Below, in pieces: positions 10,816 through 22,567 of a stretch of DNA of 64,000 nt (the first letter of the stretch is position 1; each line of letters starts with the position of its first letter). The position numbers and the translations under genes are program-made. The notes under the pieces are model-generated. The model was not told the DNA's origin, ran no database searches, and worked only from the letters and a program-made list of their open reading frames with translations. Origin of the DNA: Avena insularis (lineage: Eukaryota; Streptophyta; Magnoliopsida; Poales; Poaceae). The stretch is from positions 86,976,684-87,040,683 of the forward strand of contig CM042685.1 in the NCBI GenBank assembly GCA_023614405.1, written 5' to 3'.

Positions 10816-12195
10816 TGATGACCCACAAGTATAGGGGACCGCAACAGTCTTCGAGGGTAGTATAACCCAATTTATTGATTCGACACAAGGGGAGCCAAAA
10901 AATATTTATAAGCCTTAACAAATAAGTTGTCAATTCAGATACACCTAGAAATAGTCTTGCTCACATTAGTTTATCAGTAGCAATAGTTTTGTAGTAGCAA
11001 TAGCAAAGTAACAGCAGCAGTAAAACAAAGGCAGTAGTAACAATAGTAGCAAATAGTAGGGTTTGACTGCGGTAGGCATAGGGATGGATGGATGGGCCTT
11101 GCATGGACAAGACAATTCATGTAATATCAAGATCATTTGCAGATAAATAAGATAAATCATCCAAGTACTAAATAATCATAGGCATGTGTTCCATATGTAG
11201 TCATACGTGCTCACAATGAGAACTTGCACAACATAGTTTGTCCTACCAGCCCGTTGCAGTGGGGCCTCAGGGGAACCTACTGGCAATTAATGTACTCCTT
11301 TTAATAGAGAACCGGAGCAAAGCATTAACACTCCATGAACACACGTGATCCTCATATCACAGCCATTCCCTCCGGCTGTCCCAATTTCTGTCACTTTGGG
11401 GCCTTTAGTTCTAGACAATAATGTGTGTAAACAACTTGCATATAAGATCACAAACAATACTATCATCATGAATCAATAACATGTTCAGATCTAAGATCAT
11501 GGCACTCGGGCCCTAGTGATAAGAATTAAGCATAACAAGTTGCAACAATGTCAAAGAGCACTAACAAAAATACTAGGCACCATGCCCCTAACAATCTTAT
11601 TCGATTACATGATAGATCTCATCCAATCCCTACCATCCCCATAGCCAACTGTAGGGGTTTACTCATTCATGGATGGGGGAAACATGGATGGTTGATGGAG
11701 AGGCGTCGGTGATGATGATGGCGATGATCTCTTCTAATTCCCTGTCCCGGCAAGGTGCTAGAACGGTGTTTCTGGTTCCGAATCGTGGTTTCTGGTGGTG
11801 GCGGCGCAGCAAAACACTATCTGGAAAAATGTTGAACCCCCCTCTGTTTTTAGGTCAGAGGGCTTATGTAGGCGAAGGGGAGACTGAGGGGGTGCATGAG
11901 GTGTCCTTAACACCCCTAGGCGCGGCCTGGCCTGGCCCGCGCGGCTAGGGGTGTGAGCCCCTCATGGCCCTCCTTCGTCTCGTCATTTAGCACTGTGAGT
12001 CTTATGGTAAAATAGGAGTTTTGCAAGATTTTTCGGGATTTTTTCTGAAAGTTGATTTCATGCACAAAAACAAGACACCAAAGCAATTCCGCTGAAAATA
12101 GCGTCAGTATGTGTTAGTTGTATCCAAATCACACAAATTGGAGGAGAAACAATAGCAAAAGTGTTCGGAAAAATACATACGTTTTGGACGTATCA
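10816..12195 (-). repeat. 5' LTR of minus-strand Athila-type element
   Basis: On the minus strand it begins TGATACGTCC at 12195 and ends TATACTTGTGGGTCATCA at 10816, 1380 bp, with a tRNA-Asp primer site following. These ends match what I remember of Sabrina/WHAM-type Athila LTRs of Triticeae. Its right border lies inside the LTR of element B (compare 35413), so it inserted into that LTR. The plus-strand frame at 11673-11948 is not a gene. Confidence 0.87.
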
Positions 12196-12690
12196 CTCCA
12201 CAAGGATGTGGACATGAAACTAGGTTCCCACTTGAGTAATCTAGACAACTAAAGTTAGGTATTTTCTAATAAGTACTTATGAAGTAAAATTGTCTTTTCG
12301 CAAATAAACCTAGAGCTTAGGATTCCTACTACAATGGTCTTACTGCTTTAGTGATAGTTTGCGAGTACTTAAAAGTACTCATGGCTTTGTTCCTGGCTAT
12401 TCCCATTGCCAGACTATGAAGGATATTATGAGGAGGATGGATAGCATGACGCCTTTGACAACTAGGATCATCTCCCATCGTCAGTATTGCCTATGACCCT
12501 GAAGATGGAGCCTCTACTATGCTATTATTCCGCTGCTATGATTTGTATTCAGACTTGATCTTATGATCAACTATTTGTAAGACTATTATGGTTTGTAATG
12601 GATTATGTACTGTGCTACCAATTCTGTTATGTCTCGCAAAAATGGTAATCCTGGGATTGCAATAGCCATCCTGACAATAGGAGACCCTAT
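12196..12690 (+). repeat. 5' LTR remnant of gypsy element B
   Basis: From the Athila border, CTCCACAAGGATGTGGACATG and the following ~460 bp closely match 35413-35880, the end of element B's 3' LTR, and more distantly 57370-57850. The last ~40 bp of the LTR, including the GGGTGTTGACA terminus, cannot be aligned here, and I find no clear primer site. The LTR/internal junction therefore appears deleted or heavily mutated. Confidence 0.75.
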
Positions 12691-12880
12691 TTAGAATGTA
12701 CGTCAGAGAAACTTAGTTTCCAAAATAAAGAAATTGAGTATTTATGAAAATGTATTCTCACTCTTATCCTTGAAATTCTTTCCAATAGAGAGTCAAATGT
12801 TCCTCAAAATTTTTGCAACCCTACATAAAATTTGACACACTTGATCACCTCTCTAACTTACTCATCTTAATTGCTTATAG
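12691..12880 (+). other. Leader of element B
   Basis: AT-rich stretch between the LTR remnant and the pre-gag ORF. No primer binding site is recognisable. Confidence 0.5.
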
Positions 12881-13669
12881 ATGGAAGTCAAGTACAGCAA
12901 GTTTTACTAGTTGGGCAACGGACTAGACCTCATCTTTGAGAGGGATTTGAGTCAGCTTGCAGACTTTCTTGAGCGCCCGCACCTGGAGTTCAATGGACCT
13001 CAGCTCAATGATCAGCTGGCTGAGAGGGGAACTGTAGTGGATGATAGTTGCTGGCTGAGAGGAAAGATGGAGGCACCAACATCTGAGAAGATCTAGTTCA
13101 GACTAAGGGAGAACAACTGGCTGGATGGACTAGCGAGAGCAATGCAGGAAGCACTTGCCCGTCTGTGTGGGCAGAACGTCAATCAGCTCGCCGGCACCTG
13201 CTTCGCTCACTATGCCAGGAGTGACTCCCAGGACAACCTTGTCCATGCCAGGACACCCGGAGTTGAGGCACCATGTGGATCATCTCGCCTTCATGCTGCA
13301 CGAGAACCAGAAAGAGCTGGACAATGCCCATGAAGATGCCAACCAGAAGCACAGTGTTGCAGTGAAGAAGGACCAGACCCTCGCCAACCTTGCTAAGGAG
13401 CGCAAGTCACTTGCCGCCTGCGTGACAAGAAGGACCGCATCATTGCTCGCCTCCGTCACAAAATGTCAACCCTGTAAGAAACCATCCATGACCTGGACAT
13501 GCAGCTTGAGGAGAGGGAGAACAAAGGGGAAGATATTCGTGGAGATCCCTACTCGTACCTCAGTGATGATGACGACTACTTACAGGACATCAACGAGGAG
13601 TTCCACACTGACGATGAGGACCACAACTTCACCGATGATGAAGAGGCCATCAGTTCTGAAGAGGAGTAG
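12881..13669 (+). pseudogene. Acidic coiled-coil-like pre-gag ORF of element B, broken
   Basis: Protein-like pieces lie in several frames: 12911-13096, 13142-13333, a frame through 13280-13430 (HENQKELDNAHEDANQKHS, KKDQTLANLAKERKSLA), and a final frame ending at TAG 13667-13669. The last piece is strongly acidic (SYLSDDDDYLQDINEEF, then ending EEAISSEEE). The order of a helical E/Q/K/L-rich part followed by an acidic tail, and its position upstream of gag, mirror 2030-2524 of element A. Stops and frameshifts show that it is dead. No known domain is recognised. Confidence 0.55.
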
Positions 13670-13927
13670 TAGCACCAGATCACTGTCATAGGTGTGAGTT
13701 GTAATCGGTCCCACTATATTGTAGCTTGCTAGAATGGTTCTTAAAACCATCTGCTTTGTTGTTGTGATATGTTTGGAATGTGTGGTTTGTATGTGTGCTT
13801 GGAATGAATGAAAAAGAGTTGTTGGCTTTCAAACCCTAGCCTTACTCAAAGTTTAAAAACTTTTAAACCAAACCCATAAACCTTAGAAAAATTTCCCTCT
13901 TATCTTATGATCTATCTCAATCTTCAG
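13670..13927 (+). other. Spacer between pre-gag ORF and gag of element B
   Basis: AT-rich, with stops in all frames and no motif. Comparable in position to 2525-3235 of element A. Confidence 0.5.
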
Positions 13928-15198
13928 ATGACTCGCAGAGGACGCAGCTCATCCTAGGACCCGATGGTCCAAATTCTGCAAATGCTATTGGCCGTTCAAG
14001 AAGCCAGTAGAACCGAGCGTCAAACCAATCTCGCCACTCTTCAACAGATCGCCCAACTGGCGCATGACAACCAAGGCCAGGGAAATCAGGATCATCATGG
14101 ATCCAAGCTTAAGAACTTCCAGAAAACCAATCCCCCTATCTTTAGCAAATCTGAAGAGCCCTTAGATGCTGATGACTGGCTGCAAACCATGGAGAACAAC
14201 TTAGTAGTTGTAGGAGTAGATGCTACAGAGAAGGTACTGTTTGCCACCACTATCTGGCAGGTTTTGTAAGAACATGGTAGAATAGCACTCATACAATGAA
14301 TGGAGGACAGATGATGACTTGGGAGGAATTCAAACTCAAGTTCAGTCGAACTCATGTGCCTCCAGGTTTGATTCTGAGGACGAGGGATGAACTCAAGGAG
14401 GTGAAGCAGAGGACAATGACTGTCATGGAATACCATGACATATTTATGTCTCTGTCTAGGTATGCCCCTGATGAGATCAGCATTGAAGCAAAGAAGAAGG
14501 AAAGGTTTCTAAATGGTTTGCACGATGAGATGCAGATAGTGCTAGTCAATATTACTTTTGCCGATCTAGAAGCTCTAGTGGATTCTATTATCCAGATGGA
14601 AGGGAAGATCAATCAAGCCAATGAGAACCGTAAGCGTCGTATGAGGCACCAACCTGGACCCCACCATACCCCAAAGTATCGCCCCAGTTCGTCTGCAGGA
14701 TTTGCACCAAGGAACAACATGCCACCTATGCCCCATCCGAACTTTCCCAATCGTGGTGGAGGAAACCCGAGGCCCGGAGGCAATAACAACTACAACACCG
14801 GCAACCCCAGTAACTTCAAACGTGCATCGCCAATGCCAGCCAACAGCAACAATACTGCCCCAAGGACTGGACACAATGTTGTGCCTATCGCAGGGAAGGA
14901 CAAGTCAATGATCACCTGCTTTGAATGTGGAATCATGGGTCACTACTCCAATGAGTGCCCCAAGAAGCTTGCTATATCACCCAATGCCACTGCACCTACC
15001 GAGCAACAACATTGTGTTCAGCCTAGAAAGAGATTTTCCCAAGGCAACCCACACAACCATATCGGTCGTCGGTTCCACATGAATGCAGAAGAAGCCCAGG
15101 AAGCATCAGATGTCGTGTTGGGTATGTTTTCTGTTAACTCAGTACTTGCAAGAGTGTTGTTTGATTCTGGAGCATCGCACTCGTTTGTTACAGAATAA
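13928..15198 (+). pseudogene. gag: Gag and protease start of element B, broken
   Basis: The probable start is ATG 13928 (MTRRGRSSS), with an in-frame TAG at 13955-13957 nine codons later. The gag core is split by a frameshift near 14260-14290: the N-terminal half ends near 14269 (DATEKVLFA), the rest runs 14296-15198. Visible blocks are TWEEFKLKFSRTHVPPG, SRYAPDEISIEAKKKERFLNG and MEGKINQANE, then a proline/asparagine-rich linker and a zinc knuckle CFECGIMGHYSNEC at 14917-14958. The protease active site DSGASHSF begins at 15163. TAA 15196-15198 interrupts it; the frame resumes afterwards. Unlike element A, the linker is not His-rich. Confidence 0.87.
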
Positions 15199-16498
15199 TT
15201 TTCATGCACTAGTAAGATTCAACCAACAAATTTGAAGCATGTTATGATAGTTCAAATACATGGGTCAACTACCAAAGCTAGAAAAATTTGCAAGGCCATA
15301 CCTATCGGAATACATGGAATGTATTTTTATGCCAACCTAATAGTACTTGGAACAAAAGGTTTGGAAGTAGTACTAGGTATGGATTGGATATCGAAACATC
15401 AAGGATTAATAGACTGTGCCAAGAAAGCCATAACCATGACCAGTAGCACCAGAGTATCAGTTGAGCATGGGTCTGAGACACTGCCCCGTCAATTCAAGTG
15501 CAGCAAGATTTTAGTCCGACCAACCCTAGACCAAGTCAGAGTAGTCTATGAATACCCCGATGTGTTCCCAGATGAATTACCTGGTATGCCCCTAGATCAG
15601 GATAACGAGTTTATCATTGAACTAATTCCTGGAACTAGACCCATAGCTCAGAGACCCTATAGTATAAACCCAACAGAGTTAGTGGAGCTCAAGAAGCAAC
15701 TTGATGACATGTTGAGCAAAAATCTGATTCAACCAAGTGCATCGCCATGGATATCACATGTTTTGTTTGTGGATAAGAAAGATGGTGCCACCCGTTTATG
15801 TACGGATTACCAAAAGCTGAATGATGTCACCGTCAAGAACAAGTACCCACTACCGAAGATAGAAGATTTGTTTGACCAGTTGACTGGTGCGAGAGTGTTT
15901 TATAAGATTGACCCTAGAACTGGTTATCATCAACTAAAAATCCACGCAACAGATATCCCAAAAACTAATTTCACTACCCGATAAGGATTGTATGAGTACA
16001 ATGTCATGTAATTTGGATTAACCAATGCCCCCACTTATATCATGAACCTCGTGAATAAGATTTTATGAACTTCTTGGACAAGTTTGTCATTGTTTTCATC
16101 CATGACATTATGATTTACTCCAAGTCAGAATAAGAACATGAACAACACCTAAGAACCATCCTTGGAACCCTTAGAGAGCATCAGTCGTATGCCAAGTTCA
16201 GCAAATGTGAATTCTGGTTAAAGGAAGTAGGATTCCTAGGACATATCTTGTCGGTTGGAGGAGTTGCCGTTGACCCCGCCAAGATTAAGGATGTTGAAGA
16301 ATGGAAAGCCCCAACGACTCAAACCAAAGTTCGTGCATTTCTTGGATTATGGGAAATTACCGCAAGTTTGTTGAAGGATTTTCAAGCATCGCAAGGCCGA
16401 TGACTCGGCTATTGAAGAAACACAAGAAGTTTTAATGGACAGACAAATGTGAAGCAAGTTTTCAAGAGATCAAGAAGAGATTAATTTCATCCCCAATT
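15199..16498 (+). pseudogene. pol: Protease end and reverse transcriptase of element B
   Basis: After TAA 15196 the same frame gives [33 protein letters not shown] and [19 protein letters not shown] 15982-15984 and TAA 16009-16011 then break the RT palm. A frameshift near 16060 leads to DKFVIVFIHDIMIYS: the first catalytic Asp is histidine (CAT 16101-16103). Further stops and a frameshift near 16347 follow (GFLGHILSVGG, then RAFLGL). Same lineage as element A but far more lesions, so probably older. Confidence 0.87.
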
Positions 16499-18340
16499 TT
16501 GATCATGCCGGATATCACGAAGCCCTTTGACGTGTATTGTGATGCATCCAAGATTGGTATCGGATGTGTGTTGATGCAAGAAGGCAAAGTGATATCATAT
16601 ATGTCCAAACAACTAAAGCAACATGAGCAGAATTACCCAACCCATGACTTAGAGTTGGCAGCCGTAGTTTCCTTGAAGACATGGCGTCATTACTTCATGG
16701 GTAACCGTTGTGAGATTTATTCAGATAACAAGAGTCTGAAGTATATTTTCACCCAGAAGGAGCTGAATATGAGACAAAGGACATGGATAGAGTTAATCAA
16801 GGATTATGACCTTGACATTCACTACCACCCCGGCAAGGCCAATGTGGTAGCGGATGCTCTTAGTAGACTGCCGTATAGATTAAACACGGTGATTATGAAA
16901 GGGCATCCAAATTTGCATAAGGAGTTGGAGAATTTCAGAATGGAGCTAGTTAGCGAAGGTTTCCTAGCCAGAACTGCTCAGAAAGGCAATGCCAGTATGG
17001 ATAGAATTAAGCATCATATCGGTACAGGGAAGGTACCCGGATTCACGGTAGATGAATAAGGAGTTGTGTGGTATAAGGGACGCATTTGTGTGCCAGCTGA
17101 TTCAGAGTTGAAGAAAGTCATTTTGCAAGAATCCCATGATACTCTTTACTCTATTCATCCGCGAGGAACAAAGATGTATCAGGATTTGAAGGAGCAATTT
17201 TGGTGGCACAGAATGAAGAGAGAAGTCGGAAGCTATATCGCCAAGTGTGATATCTGTCAGAGAGTCAAAGCGGAAAACCAGCGACCCGCAGGACTTTTGC
17301 AACCTTTTCAAATTCTAGAATGGAAATGGGATTCAGTTGGAATGGATTTCATCACCGCTTTGCCTACATCTAGTAGGGGAAATGATTCTATTTGGGTCAT
17401 AGTGGATAGACTCTCCAAAGTATCTCATTTCATACTAGTCAAGACCACTTATCAAAGCTCGAAGCTAGCAGAGTTGTATATTGCTAGGATAGTCAGTCTG
17501 CACGGAACTCCCAAGACTATCGTATTAGACCGAGGAACCCAGTTTACCTCAAGATTTTGGAAGAAAGTCCAAGAAGGATTAGGGACCAAACTGAACTTCA
17601 GAGCTTATCACCCGTAGACCGATGGACAAACAGAAAGAGTAAACCAGATACTAGAAGATATGTTGAGAGCCTGTGTACTAGAATATGGATCCAAATGGGA
17701 AGACTGCCTGCCTTTCACAGAATTCTCACACAACAACAGTCATCAAGCCAGTTTGCATATGGACCCATTTGAGTTTTTGTATGAAATGAAGTGTCGTACC
17801 CGCCTGAATTGGTCGCAGGTAGGAGAGAGTCAGATATTCGGACCAGACATCCTACGAGAAGCCAAAGAGAAGGTTCACAAGATATGTGAGCACCTCAAGA
17901 CCGCTTAATCCAGACAGAAGAGTTATGCTGACAAGAGATATCGAGATCTATCCTTCAATAACGGAGACTTTGTTTATCTCAAGGTATCACCCTTGAAAGG
18001 AATGCAACGTTTCCAACTCAAAGGAAAGCTTGCACCTAGATATATTGGACCCTTCAAGATTTTAAGTCGCCGAGGAGAAGTATCTTATCAGATAGAACTT
18101 CCGGAAGAGATGTCAGCCGTTCATGATGTGTTTCATATCTCATTACTTAGGAAATGCTTGGAAGTTCCAGAGAAGACGGAAGTTTTCAAAAACATCGATC
18201 ATAGAGCTGTGGAGATCAACCCGTATTTAACCTATTGTGAAGTACCCGTTCATATTTTGGAAGAAGCTTTCAGAACCACCCGGACCAGGAGTATCAAGTT
18301 TCTCAAAATTCAGTGGAGCAACCATATTGAAGAAGAAGCC
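16499..18340 (+). pseudogene. pol: RNase H, integrase and first half of chromodomain, element B
   Basis: One frame, interrupted by TAA 17057-17059, TAG 17615-17617 and TAA 17906-17908. RNase H runs from [12 protein letters not shown] to [14 protein letters not shown] (to about 16865). The integrase shows SHDTLYSIHPRG and CDICQ (zinc binding), VGMDFITALP, LDRGTQFTSRFW and TDGQTERVNQILED (DDE triad intact apart from the stop). The GPF motif (APRYIGPFKIL), VFHISLLRKC and the start of a chromodomain (VPVHILEEAFRTTRTRSIKF) follow. The reading is cut at 18340 by a solo LTR and resumes at 19828. Confidence 0.88.
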
Positions 18341-19827
18341 TGATACGTTCATTTTGCATCACTATTCTATATAATAATTTCCTGTTATTCATTGATATAT
18401 TTCATATTAAGAGGTGATACTTATGTTATTTCATCTATTTTTGCATGTTGGATGATTCTTGGAGGATGGACCGCCGGAGTCAGGATTCTGATGGAAAAGA
18501 GCGGTGTTTGGATGCAATTTTCGAGAAGATCAGAAAATACCAGAAAATACATGGAAAATCATATTTTTCTAGAAAACGAAGAATGCTAGAAGGGGAGGCT
18601 GAGATGGGCCATGTGCGGGCCACCCTAGACCGCGCCAACAGGGGGTGTGGCCACCCTGGCCCACCTCCTGCTCCGCCCCTTCACCTATATATTTTCCTCG
18701 AAACCCTAATACACGGGGAGCGACCACAGAAATATTCTGCCGCCTCTACGGGGAGGAAACTACAGAGAGAGAAAGAGCTCTCCGGTAGATAGATTTCTGC
18801 CGGGGAAATTCCTTCCCGGAGAGGGGAGATCCTCGCCATCAACACCGTCATCAAGATAGACTTCATCGGGATCATCATCATCATCCACACCACCATCTCC
18901 ACCAACACCATCATCACCACTCCATCCCGTTGTAACAATTGTGTTGAATCTTGCATAGTTCTTAGAAGAAACTTTCCCGGTGTTAATTAATTTTGTAGTT
19001 GATGCTTGTGAGTGGAACCATTGAATTATTGTCTATGTTTAGATTGTTATTCATCATCATATCATCTCTGATCTTGATCCATATGATGTCTCTTGAGTAG
19101 TTCTTTTAGTTCTTGAGGACCTGGGAGAAGTCATGTTGTTAGTAGTGGAATTGTGTTGAGGTATTATTCAATGGTTTGATATTTAAGTTGTGGTGCTATT
19201 CATCTAGTGGTGTCATGTGAACATCGACTACATGATACTTCACCATTTATGGGCCTAGGGGAATGCATTGTGTATTTGGATACTAATTGTGGGGTGTCTA
19301 GAGTGAAAGAAACCTGAACCCCCGTTAGGAAACCTTTGCACAAGGGAGTGTAGGATCTCAGAGTTTAAGGTTGTGGTTAGGTTTTTATCTTAATTACTTT
19401 ATTGTAGTTGCGGATGCTTGCAAGCAGTTTAATCACAAGTATGTATTAGTCCTAGTAAGGTCAGTACATTAGCATAGGTTCACCCACACAAAACTTATCC
19501 AACCAAATAAGATTAATCAACTATATGAAACGAAAGTGCTTGACAGTATTCACATGTGTCCTCGAGAACGTTTGTTCCTCATAAGTAATACAGCCGACAT
19601 GTCCTTTTCTAAGAAAGGATTGTCCCACTTGCTACAATTATTTGCTGTCTTTATTTACTTGCACTTTATTTCTTTGCTTTATCAAAAAAACCTAAAATCC
19701 GTTTGCTAAGTATTTACAGAGATTTCCTGCTTCAAACCACTAGTCAACACCTTCTGCTCCTCGTTGGGATCGATAGTTCTATTTATCGAAAGTACTACGA
19801 TACGCCCCCTATACTTGTGGGTCATTA
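18341..19827 (+). repeat. Solo Athila-type LTR inside element B chromodomain
   Basis: Starts TGATACGTTC and ends CCCTATACTTGTGGGTCATTA, 1487 bp, with no primer site or internal region attached. It is flanked by perfect 5-bp target duplications AAGCC (18336-18340 and 19828-19832). A TATA-like TATATATT at 18686-18693 and a purine/pyrimidine-rich block follow the GC-rich part, consistent with an LTR promoter. A solo LTR of this type normally arises by recombination between the two LTRs of a full element. Confidence 0.93.
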
Positions 19828-19913
19828 AAGCCATGTGGGAACGAGAAGATTACATGAGGACTGAGTTTCCCAATCTCTTTAGTTCCTAGTTTTTCCTGAA
19901 TCTTGGGATGAGA
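19828..19913 (+). pseudogene. pol: C-terminal end of element B chromodomain
   Basis: Directly after the target duplication the frame gives MWEREDYMRTEFPNLF and a stop. This is the usual end of a Tekay chromodomain and matches WEREDDIRGDYPHLF in element A. It shows that the LTR at 18341 inserted into coding sequence without loss. Confidence 0.85.
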
Positions 19914-19921
19914 TTCTGTTT

Positions 19922-19930
19922 AAGGGGGGA
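19922..19930 (+). other. Polypurine tract of element B
   Basis: AAGGGGGGA lies five bases upstream of the 3' LTR start at 19936, the usual place for plus-strand priming. Confidence 0.75.
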
Positions 19931-19935
19931 AGGTT

Positions 19936-20636
19936 TGTAACATCTCAAAAATATTAATTAGGATATCAATTTCTAATCAAAAAAAAATAGGATTAACAAA
20001 AGCTTTTAATAATAAACACTATCTTAATGCATGTGTGTTATGAATGTGTATGAATGTTTGCAATGCCATGTTTGTTTGTTGTAAATGATGAGAAATGGTT
20101 TAAAGATAAAAACCATATCATCTAGGTAAAATCCAAACAAAATAAAAACAAAAGAAAATCAATATATGAAGGATATGACCTATTGGTCGTTTTTGCAAAA
20201 GTTAACACTTAGCTCACTTTGAGCATCGCTAGCAAATGATTTAAAACAGAAACAAATCCATTTCTTTTCTCCCCTTGCTAGAACAAGTGACATTGAACAC
20301 AATGGAGCTTTCAAATCTTGTAGAAATAGTTTCAAATCCATTTGATAGGCAATTCAAAATTGAATCTATCTTATGCATCAACATAGTCATTTTTGGAAAA
20401 CCACCAAAACCTTCGCCACTTAGAAAACCCTTGCACCCAGAGACTACCAAGCTTATGACCAGCTCAACCACCAAAAAGAATTTGAAAGTTCGAAGGTTTA
20501 GTTCTTGTGGCCATTTAATCAAACACTTGGTGATCACAGTACAACCTTACCAACAATTCACTGTTTTGATCAATCTTGTGATCATCTTTGTGAGCTCACC
20601 GAGCCTCCACTACTCGCCCTTAACTCTCCTAGTACC
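19936..20636 (+). repeat. 3' LTR of element B, left part
   Basis: Begins TGTAACATCTC after the polypurine tract. It is interrupted at 20636 by the copia element and resumes at 32718 (32713-32717 is the copy of the target duplication). Summed, the LTR is about 3.9 kb. The frame at 20275-20664 is not conserved coding. Confidence 0.87.
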
Positions 20637-22308
20637 TGAAGGGAATATGCCTGAGAGGCAATAATAATGTGGTTATTATCGTATTCCTTATTTATGATAA
20701 AAGTTTATTTTGCATTCTATAATTGTATTAATACGGAAACATTAATACATGTGTGTTTAATAAACAAAAAGGAAGTTCCTAGTTATGCCTCTCTTATAAA
20801 CTAGCTCGTTGATTAACAAGATGATCAAAGATTTCCTAATCATGGACATTGGATGTTGTTAATAACGAGGTCACAACATTATTGGAATCATGTGATGAAC
20901 ATTCATCCGAAGTATAGCATTACGATCATGGTCATTGTGTTTATATTGCTATAACATCATACGAAGTAATCTTAGTCCTTAGACCATGAGATCATGTCAA
21001 TCACTAACACCGGAAGAGTATCTCGATAACATCAAATGTCACACCATAACAAGGTGACTTTAAAGATGAGTTTAGTGCTACGAAGGTGTTATGTTGAGGC
21101 TCATGGATCAAGAGTGGAATTTTTCCATCCCGATGACGGAGAGATATACTCTGGGCCTCTCGGTGATATCACATTAATTAGCTTACAAGCAAGTTATTTT
21201 ATCACTAGAATGTTATATCATGGGAACGAGAAAAGAGTACATGTTGGTAACGAGATCAAACTAGGTATGGAGATACCGATGATCGAATATCGAACATGTA
21301 GTATATCGCGAGAAAAAGGGATTGAGTTACATGCGTATAAGGTTCACACGATCACAAAAGTCATCGTTGAATATGTGGGAGTCAGTACGGATCTCCAGGT
21401 CTCGCTACTGATTATTGATTGGAGAGGGGTCTCGATCATGTCTACCTTATTCGCAAACCGCAGGGTGACACACTTAAGGGATACCGACACCATTCAGAGC
21501 AAATGATATGCCAGAGAAAGAAAAAGAAAGCGCAGGAATTTATTTCACTAGACACCGAAACTGTTTCGATTGAAATTGCTGAAACTGGTTTTGCATGTGA
21601 AATTGAAATGTTATAAGGGGTTTTATGTGAATGTTTGTTAATTAGAGTAATTAACAAAATTCTGAATAAATAGATGAAAGAGTTTTATTTAAATGAGAGC
21701 TTGCATTAAATTTGGTGGAAATTTAATGCATGTGAGTGGATTTTTTAGTGGAGGATTTTTTATGGGAGTGGAGGCTTTTCATTTTGAGTGGGAGCTCCAC
21801 CCACATGAATGTGGAAGATGTGGGGGCATCCCACCATGGCTGGGTGCATAGCCCCTTGGGTCCCCCCTCTCCTCCTGTCAAAGCACACATCCTCGCGAAG
21901 GATCTCTCCCCCTTTTAGAATTTCCCATGGTCTCGGATCAGCGAGATACATGTTCCCGGTGGCTTTTTATGGAAGGATTTGTTGCTTCCGCTGCTTCGCT
22001 AGAGCGAGGGCGCGGAGGTTGTCGGGGTACCCGGACGTGTGTGCGATCACGGATGCACCACTTCTTTGCGGTGCTGGACGTGATGGTGCTGGACCGGCTG
22101 GACCAGATGGACTTCATCACGATCTTGAGATCGGCAAGTGTTCGACTACATTATCCACGAGTACAACCTTGTTAACTCTATACGGTCTTTGAGGGTATGT
22201 ATTATATGGATGTATATCCAACCGTTGCTTGTATCTAGTAGATAGATCTTGGTACTTAGTTGTTCTCATCGTAGGAAATTTTTTGTTTTCTATGCCGCGG
22301 ACCCTACA
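20637..22308 (+). repeat. 5' LTR of copia element C, TATA box lost
   Basis: Starts TGAAGGGAATATGCC and ends CCCTACA, 1672 bp. Left target duplication GTACC is 20632-20636. It closely matches 31020-32712; the first ~130 bp differ at about seven positions by eye. A 21-bp block containing the TATA box of the other copy is missing near 21862-21872, apparently deleted between short CCCCCCTCTCC repeats. The ORF at 21036-21506 and its counterpart at 31474-31890 are LTR sequence with shared reading frames, with no recognised domain. Confidence 0.93.
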
Positions 22309-22309
22309 G

Positions 22310-22321
22310 TGGTATCAGAGC
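22310..22321 (+). other. Primer binding site of copia element C
   Basis: TGGTATCAGAGC one base after the 5' LTR, complementary to initiator tRNA-Met. Confidence 0.92.
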
Positions 22322-22567
22322 CGAAACTATGCGTAGATGCTTTGCACGGGTAGTACACATATGTATATGTGGGAGATGATGATCATATTATTGATTCTTA
22401 GTTGTACTTTGGATATTGGTGGCATAGTAGGATGAAGCGGCCCGGACAAACTTTACATGTCCTCGCACATGAGACCTGTTCCACGCTTGACATGCAACTA
22501 GTTTTGCATAAGTCGCTAGCGGGTGTCTATCTCTCCTACTATAGTCAATATCTAATTTGCAACGAGT

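Noticed and set aside
13155..13691. 178-codon frame over the element B pre-gag region
   Set aside because: Only its middle looks protein-like (coiled coil); the second half is the wrong frame for the acidic tail, so it is a frameshift composite.
21036..21506. 156-codon ORF, repeated at 31474-31890
   Set aside because: Both are in the copia LTRs, and the similarity simply reflects LTR identity; the second copy has a different length and no domain is recognised.
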